A stretch of 64,000 nt of DNA from Mycobacterium sp. 1164966.3 (GTDB taxonomy: Bacteria; Actinomycetota; Actinomycetes; Mycobacteriales; Mycobacteriaceae), in NCBI RefSeq assembly GCF_001665395.1, contig NZ_LZSG01000001.1, positions 124,001 to 188,000 on the forward strand, read 5' to 3'. Shown here in pieces: positions 59,847 to 64,000 of this stretch. The translations under genes were made by a program, and so were the position numbers. Below the pieces are notes generated by a model. The model saw only the letters and a list, made by a program, of their open reading frames with translations. It made no database searches and had not been told where the DNA came from. Every line of letters begins with the position of its first letter. Position 1 is the stretch's first letter.

Positions 59847-60152
59847 CTACGGCGCGCATTGCTGGGACAGGTCGATCAGATGCTGCCGCACATCCGGATG
59901 CCGGTTCAGGTAGTCGATGACGTTGCCGTTGCCACCCTCGGCCTGAGACTTGGCCTGCAGCTGCGCGTGGAGGTCAGGGTGCCGCTGCAAGTACGAATCG
60001 ATCGATTCACCCACGGTCTTGTTGCAGGGCGGATCCGCGCTGGCAACCGGCAACGCGATGACCACCGAGGCGGTAGCTGCCAGTAGCCCGCCTCCGAGCA
60101 GACCGAACAGTCCGCGGCGACGCGGGCCGCGTGTCGTGGTTGTCGTGCGCAT
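59847..60152 (-). CDS. Hemophore-related secreted protein
   Basis: 101 residues. Arg-rich n-region (TTTTRGPRRRGLF), a hydrophobic segment at about 15-35 and a cleavage area after VASADPP. The mature part has the pattern of mycobacterial hemophore-related proteins: one Cys near the start (PPCNKTV), YLQRHPDLHAQLQ and IDYLNRHPDVRQHL, and a Cys near the end (QQCAP), probably one disulphide. It stands where I remember PPE61/PPE62 in M. tuberculosis. Haem binding is inferred from family resemblance. Confidence 0.75.
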   Translation of the reverse strand: MRTTTTTRGPRRRGLFGLLGGGLLAATASVVIALPVASADPPCNKTVGESIDSYLQRHPDLHAQLQAKSQAEGGNGNVIDYLNRHPDVRQHLIDLSQQCAP

Positions 60153-60193
60153 GCGCGTCAGGTTACCCGCGGTACCTTTGCGCCACCTGTGCG

Positions 60194-61252
60194 CTAGTGA
60201 CTAGCTGTGGCGCCGCTTTCTTGCTCTCGTTTGATCTCCAGCGCGATGTCGATGAGCTGGTCCTCTTGGCCGCCGATGAGCTTGCGCTGGCCCGCCCGGT
60301 GCAGCAACTGGTGGGCGGGCACCCCATACCGTTCCGATTGGCGGACGGCGTGCTTGAGGAAACTCGAGTAGACCCCGGAGTACCCCATGATCAGCGCGTT
60401 GCGGTCAAGCAGGCATTCGGCCGGCATGGCCGGGCGCACCACATCTTCGGCGGCGTCGGCGATGTCGAAGAAGTCGATGCCGGTCTTGACGCCGATCTTG
60501 TCGAACACCCCGATCAGCGCCTCGACGGGCGCGTTGCCCGCACCGGCGCCGAACCGTCGGCAGGATCCGTCGATCTGCTTGGCGCCCGCGCGGACGGCCT
60601 CGACGGAGTTCGCCACGCCCAATCCCAGGTTTTCGTGCCCGTGGAACCCGACCTGGGCGTCGTCGCCGAGTTCGGCCACCAGCGCCGCGACCCGGTCGCG
60701 CACCCCTTCGAGCACCAGCGCCCCGGCTGAGTCGACGACATAGACGCATTGGCAGCCGGCGTCGGCCATGATCCGGGCTTGGGCGGCCAGTTTCTCCGGC
60801 GCAATGGTGTGGGCCATCATCAGGAAGCCGACCGTCTCCAGGCCCAGGTCGCGGGCGAAGCCGAAGTGCTGGATCGACACGTCCGCTTCGGTGCAGTGGG
60901 TTGCGATCCGGCAGATCGAACCGCCGTTGTCCTGGGCCTCCTTGATGTCCTCCTTGGTGCCCACCCCGGGCAACATCAAGAAGGCGACCTTGGCCTCTTT
61001 GGCGGTTTCGGCGGCGAGCTTGATGAGCTCCTGCTCGGGGGTCTTGGAGAACCCGTAGTTGAAGCTCGAGCCGCCGAGGCCGTCGCCGTGCGTGACCTCG
61101 ATAACCGGTACACCGGCGGTATCCAAGGCGGCCACGATTGCGCCCACCTCGTCCTTGGTGAACTGGTGACGTTTGTGGTGCGATCCGTCCCGCAGGGACG
61201 TGTCGGTCATCCGGACGTCCCACACCGGGTTGAAGAAGATGTCCGTAGTCAT
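60194..61252 (-). CDS. hsaF: 4-hydroxy-2-oxovalerate-type aldolase HsaF
   Basis: 352 residues from ATG 61252 (GGAGGAG eight bases upstream); a GTG at 61261 is in frame. The DmpG/HsaF signature [17 protein letters not shown] gives the metal ligand Asp, and [15 protein letters not shown] the metal-binding histidines. It cleaves 4-hydroxy-2-oxohexanoate to pyruvate and propanal, which is channelled to HsaG. It corresponds to Rv3534c. A gap of about 50 bases separates it from hsaG. Confidence 0.95.
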   Translation of the reverse strand: MTTDIFFNPVWDVRMTDTSLRDGSHHKRHQFTKDEVGAIVAALDTAGVPVIEVTHGDGLGGSSFNYGFSKTPEQELIKLAAETAKEAKVAFLMLPGVGTKEDIKEAQDNGGSICRIATHCTEADVSIQHFGFARDLGLETVGFLMMAHTIAPEKLAAQARIMADAGCQCVYVVDSAGALVLEGVRDRVAALVAELGDDAQVGFHGHENLGLGVANSVEAVRAGAKQIDGSCRRFGAGAGNAPVEALIGVFDKIGVKTGIDFFDIADAAEDVVRPAMPAECLLDRNALIMGYSGVYSSFLKHAVRQSERYGVPAHQLLHRAGQRKLIGGQEDQLIDIALEIKREQESGATASH

Positions 61253-61304
61253 TTGCGCCACTCCTCCATCCCGGCTACGCCGGCATCATCGTCATCGGCG
61301 CGAC

Positions 61305-62237
61305 TCATCTCTGCACCCCTCCTGCCGTGGCGGACAAGGTCTCTTTGGCGATCTCTTCGCCCACTTTGGTGGCCGCCGCAGTCATGATGTCGAGGTTGCC
61401 GGCATACGGCGGCAGATAGTCTCCCGCACCCTCGACCTCGACGAATGTGGTCACCACCGCACGACCCCCGGAGTTGATCGACGGCTCGTCGAACTGCGGC
61501 TCGTTGAGCAGCCGGTAGCCGGGCACGTAGCTCTGCACCTCGGCCACCACATCGTGGATGGAGGCAGCGATCGCGTCGCGGTCGGCATCCTCGGGGATCG
61601 CGCAGAAGATCGTGTCGCGCATGATCATCGGCGGGTCGGCCGGGTTCAGGATGATGATCGCCTTGCCACGCTTGGCGCCGCCGATCGTTTCGACGCCCTT
61701 GCTGGTTGTCTTGGTGAACTCGTCGATGTTGGCGCGGGTGCCCGGCCCCGCTGACACCGAGGCGACCGAGGCGACAATCTCGGCGTACGGGACCCCGCCC
61801 AGGTCAGTGACCGCGCGGTTCACCGCGTACACGATCGGAATGGTCGCCTGTCCGCCGCAGGTGATCATGTTCACATTCGGGGCGTCGAGATGTTCGCGCA
61901 GGTTGGCCGGCGGGATCACCGCCGGACCCACCGCTGCCGGCGTCAGATCGACAGCGCGGATGCCCGCGGCCGCATACTTCGGCGCCGCATCCTTGTGCAC
62001 GTAAGCGCTGGTGGCCTCGAAGACCAGGTCGGGCTTCTCGGGCTGGGCCAACAGCCAGTCGACCCCTTCGTGGGTCGTCTCCAACCCCAGCTTGCGGGCG
62101 CGGGCCAGGCCTTCGCTCTCCGGATCGATCCCCACCATCCAGCGCGGTTCCAACCACTCCGATCGAAGCAATTTGTACAGCAGGTCGGTGCTGATGTTTC
62201 CCGAACCCACAATCGCAACACTCGCCTTAGCAGGCAT
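61305..62237 (-). CDS. hsaG: Acylating aldehyde dehydrogenase HsaG
   Basis: 310 residues, AAGGAG before ATG 62237. Rossmann motif [14 protein letters not shown]; the catalytic cysteine is in [11 protein letters not shown], and the C-terminal block carries the DmpF contact region. It converts propanal (or acetaldehyde) to the CoA ester using NAD and CoA, in complex with HsaF. It corresponds to Rv3535c. It is third from the KstR site at 63107 in a hsaE-hsaG-hsaF unit. Confidence 0.95.
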   Translation of the reverse strand: MPAKASVAIVGSGNISTDLLYKLLRSEWLEPRWMVGIDPESEGLARARKLGLETTHEGVDWLLAQPEKPDLVFEATSAYVHKDAAPKYAAAGIRAVDLTPAAVGPAVIPPANLREHLDAPNVNMITCGGQATIPIVYAVNRAVTDLGGVPYAEIVASVASVSAGPGTRANIDEFTKTTSKGVETIGGAKRGKAIIILNPADPPMIMRDTIFCAIPEDADRDAIAASIHDVVAEVQSYVPGYRLLNEPQFDEPSINSGGRAVVTTFVEVEGAGDYLPPYAGNLDIMTAAATKVGEEIAKETLSATAGGVQR

Positions 62238-62252
62238 GATGCTCCTTACTGC

Positions 62253-63038
62253 TTATTCAAACGACAAACGAACCGCACCCAAGCCGGCGAACTCGGCGAT
62301 GAATTGGTCGCCGGCGCAGGCGTCGATCGCTCGTGTGCACGATCCGGGTAACACGATGTCACCTTTGCGCAGCCGCACCCCGAAGCTTTCCACCTTGCGG
62401 GACAGCCATGCCACCGCCGTGACCGGATTGCCCAGCACCGCATCACTGCGACCCTCCGCGACGACGTCGCCGTTGCAGGTCAGGGTCGCGTCGATGGTCT
62501 TGACGTCGATGTCGGCCGGCGATACCCGAGCTTTGCCCAGCACAAATCCGGCTGACGACGCGTTATCGGCGATGGTGTCGCACAGCGCGATCTTCCAGTC
62601 CGTGATCCTGGTGTCGATCAGCTCGATGGACGGGACCAGGGCCTCCGTTGCCGCCAGCACGTCCTCCTCGGTGCATCCGGCCCCCGGCAGGTCGGCCGCC
62701 AGGATGAACCCGACCTCCACCTCGACCCGCGGATACAGGTAGCGCGCGGCCTTGACCGAGACGTCCTCGAAGACCTCCATCTCGTCGAGCAGGTGCCCGT
62801 AGTCGGGCTCGTCGACGCCCATCATCTGCTGCATCGCCAAGGAGGACAGCCCCACCTTGTGGCCCACCACCCGGGCTCCCTCGGCCACCCGCTGGCGGAT
62901 GTTGATCAGCTGAATCTCGTAGGCGTCGACGACGTCGATATCGGGGTAGCCGGCTGTCAGGGGGGCTATCGGTTCCCGGCTCCGCTCGGCTTGGGCCAGG
63001 TCGGCGGCAAGCTCGTCGCGAACCGCAACAGAGAGCAT
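62253..63038 (-). CDS. hsaE: 2-hydroxyhexa-2,4-dienoate hydratase HsaE
   Basis: 261 residues of the MhpD/2-oxopent-4-enoate hydratase family: VVGHKVGLSSLAMQQMMGVDEPDYGHL, EVEVGFILAADLPG (metal ligands Glu) and VTAVAWLSRK. It hydrates the dienoate from ring-A/B meta-cleavage, giving the HsaF substrate. It corresponds to Rv3536c. First gene of the leftward unit, 68 bases from the KstR site. Confidence 0.95.
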   Translation of the reverse strand: MLSVAVRDELAADLAQAERSREPIAPLTAGYPDIDVVDAYEIQLINIRQRVAEGARVVGHKVGLSSLAMQQMMGVDEPDYGHLLDEMEVFEDVSVKAARYLYPRVEVEVGFILAADLPGAGCTEEDVLAATEALVPSIELIDTRITDWKIALCDTIADNASSAGFVLGKARVSPADIDVKTIDATLTCNGDVVAEGRSDAVLGNPVTAVAWLSRKVESFGVRLRKGDIVLPGSCTRAIDACAGDQFIAEFAGLGAVRLSFE

Positions 63039-63106
63039 TTACCGAAGTCCCCTCGTCTTACCGGATTGATGGTGACCGGGTCAGTAGCGCCCAGCCTGGG
63101 CAATTC

Positions 63107-63120
63107 TATAACGTGTTCTA
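63107..63120. promoter_or_regulatory. KstR operator, hsaE-hsaG-hsaF / kstD
   Basis: TATAACGTGTTCTA fits TnnAACnnGTTnnA. It ends one base before the kstD ATG, so kstD is read as leaderless or nearly so; the divergent hsaE start is 68 bases away. Confidence 0.9.
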
Positions 63121-63121
63121 C

Positions 63122-64000
63122 ATGACAGCACAGGAGTACGACGTCGTCGTGGTCGGAAGCGGCGGCGCCGGCATGGTGGCTGCGCTGGCTGCCGCACACC
63201 GAGGCCTCTCGACAGTGGTCATCGAGAAAGCCTCTCACTTCGGCGGCTCGACCGCGCGCTCGGGCGGCGGCGTCTGGATTCCCAACAACCAGGTCCTCAA
63301 GCACGACCGGGTCAAGGACACCCCCGAGGCGGCCCGCACCTACCTGCACGGCATCATCGGCGACCGGTCGGTCAGCGGGGTCGAACCCGAACGCATCGAC
63401 ACCTACCTCGAGCGCGGACCCGAGATGCTGTCCTTCGTCCTCGAGCACACACCGCTCAAGATGTGCTGGGTGCCGGGCTATTCCGATTACTACCCCGAGG
63501 CACCCGGGGGTCGCGCGGGCGGCCGTTCGATCGAGCCGAAACCGTTCAATGCCCGCAAGCTCGGTGTCGACGAAGCCGGCCTCGAACCTGCTTACGGCAA
63601 AGTGCCCCTCAATGTGGTTGTGATGCAACAGGATTACATGCGGCTCAACCAGCTCAAGCGACATCCCCGCGGAGTGCTGCGCAGCCTGCGGGTCGGCGCC
63701 CGGACGATGTGGGCCAAGGCGACCGGCAAGAACTTGGTCGGAATGGGTCGAGCGCTGATCGGCCCGCTGCGGATCGGCCTCCAGCGGGCCGGTGTTCCGG
63801 TGGAGCTCAACACCGCGCTGACTGACCTCTACGTCGAGGACGGTGCGGTCAGGGGCGTCTATGTCCGCGACACTTCAGCATCGGAATCGGCTGAGCCACA
63901 GCTGATCCGGGCACGGCGCGGCGTGATCCTGGCTTCCGGTGGTTTCGAGCACAACGAACAGATGCGGGTGAAGTACCAGCGCGCGCCCATCACCACCGAG
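63122..64000 (+). CDS. kstD: 3-ketosteroid delta-1-dehydrogenase KstD, 5' part
   Basis: The first 293 residues are visible; the gene continues beyond the window. N-terminal FAD-binding GxGxxG as VVGSGGAGMVAALAAAHRG, then ARSGGGVWIPNN, typical of the FAD_binding_2/fumarate-reductase-like ketosteroid dehydrogenases. It inserts a double bond at C1-C2 of 3-ketosteroids, which with KshA leads to ring-B opening. It corresponds to Rv3537. The C-terminal catalytic Tyr/Gly region is outside the window, so the motif set cannot be completed here. Confidence 0.95.
   Translation, partial: MTAQEYDVVVVGSGGAGMVAALAAAHRGLSTVVIEKASHFGGSTARSGGGVWIPNNQVLKHDRVKDTPEAARTYLHGIIGDRSVSGVEPERIDTYLERGPEMLSFVLEHTPLKMCWVPGYSDYYPEAPGGRAGGRSIEPKPFNARKLGVDEAGLEPAYGKVPLNVVVMQQDYMRLNQLKRHPRGVLRSLRVGARTMWAKATGKNLVGMGRALIGPLRIGLQRAGVPVELNTALTDLYVEDGAVRGVYVRDTSASESAEPQLIRARRGVILASGGFEHNEQMRVKYQRAPITTE

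Noticed and set aside
62966..63664. 232-codon minus-strand frame
   Set aside because: It is antisense to kstD and crosses the KstR operator; the plus strand encodes the clear FAD-binding start of KstD.
1..64000. CRISPR arrays, tRNA and rRNA genes
   Set aside because: No regularly spaced repeats and no cloverleaf or rRNA-like sequence were recognised by eye.

Overview
Organism and scale. The window is high-GC actinobacterial DNA from a non-tuberculous Mycobacterium, judged from high-GC codon use, many GTG/TTG starts, a complete mce4 operon, otsA, a CpsA-type LCP protein and F420-dependent enzymes. From 9.2 kb to the right edge the gene order follows, as I remember it, M. tuberculosis Rv3484 (cpsA) to Rv3537 (kstD): the otsA-mce4 block and then most of the cholesterol catabolic cluster. 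Orthologue names come from recognised protein sequence and order; no database was searched. Layout, left. 1-1008 is the 3' end of a probable patatin-like membrane protein. 1021-5660 is a TetR-controlled set (old yellow enzyme-like flavoprotein, SDR, DJ-1/PfpI protein, acetoacetate-decarboxylase-like protein). 5630-8612 is a second TetR with a cytochrome P450 and an SDR. 9162-12884 holds the LCP ligase and two SDRs, plus a 53-codon membrane protein. 13021 to about 14820 is an intact IS200/IS605 element (tnpA, tnpB, 3' hairpins) flanked by broken genes: a 44-codon 3' fragment and an alpha/beta-hydrolase fragment whose nucleophile serine is phenylalanine. 15.3-15.95 kb is a decayed, AT-richer gap. 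Layout, middle. An SDR and an enoyl-CoA hydratase are followed by a probable metal module: FetAB-type ABC exporter, Tat-exported multicopper oxidase and PadR regulator. Then come a 54-aa conserved-type small protein, otsA, a secreted protein, and the mce4 operon read leftwards (fdxD, hsd4A, yrbE4A, yrbE4B, mce4A-F, mam4A, mam4B). Layout, right. fadE26-fadE27-fadD17 and a beta-lactamase-fold protein read rightwards, converging on ilvX, an amidohydrolase and fadD19. After echA19 come a DUF559-type pseudogene with three frameshifts, cyp142, an ADC-like protein and an F420 oxidoreductase. Next are the DUF35-ltp4-ltp3-NTF2 operon, a gamma carbonic anhydrase, kshA, a small TetR locus, a sulfotransferase-SDR-DUF1214 operon, a hemophore-like protein, hsaF-hsaG-hsaE and the start of kstD. 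How it works together. Mce4 imports cholesterol. CYP142, FadD19, FadD17, FadE26/27, EchA19, the Ltp proteins and Hsd4A attack the side chain; KstD and KshA open rings A/B; HsaE-G finish the ring catechol product. Seven palindromes fitting TnnAACnnGTTnnA, the KstR operator as I know it, sit at 35590, 44338, 48107, 49218, 54042, 59769 and 63107, in front of these units, so the right half is read as one KstR regulon. No tRNA, rRNA or CRISPR array was seen.
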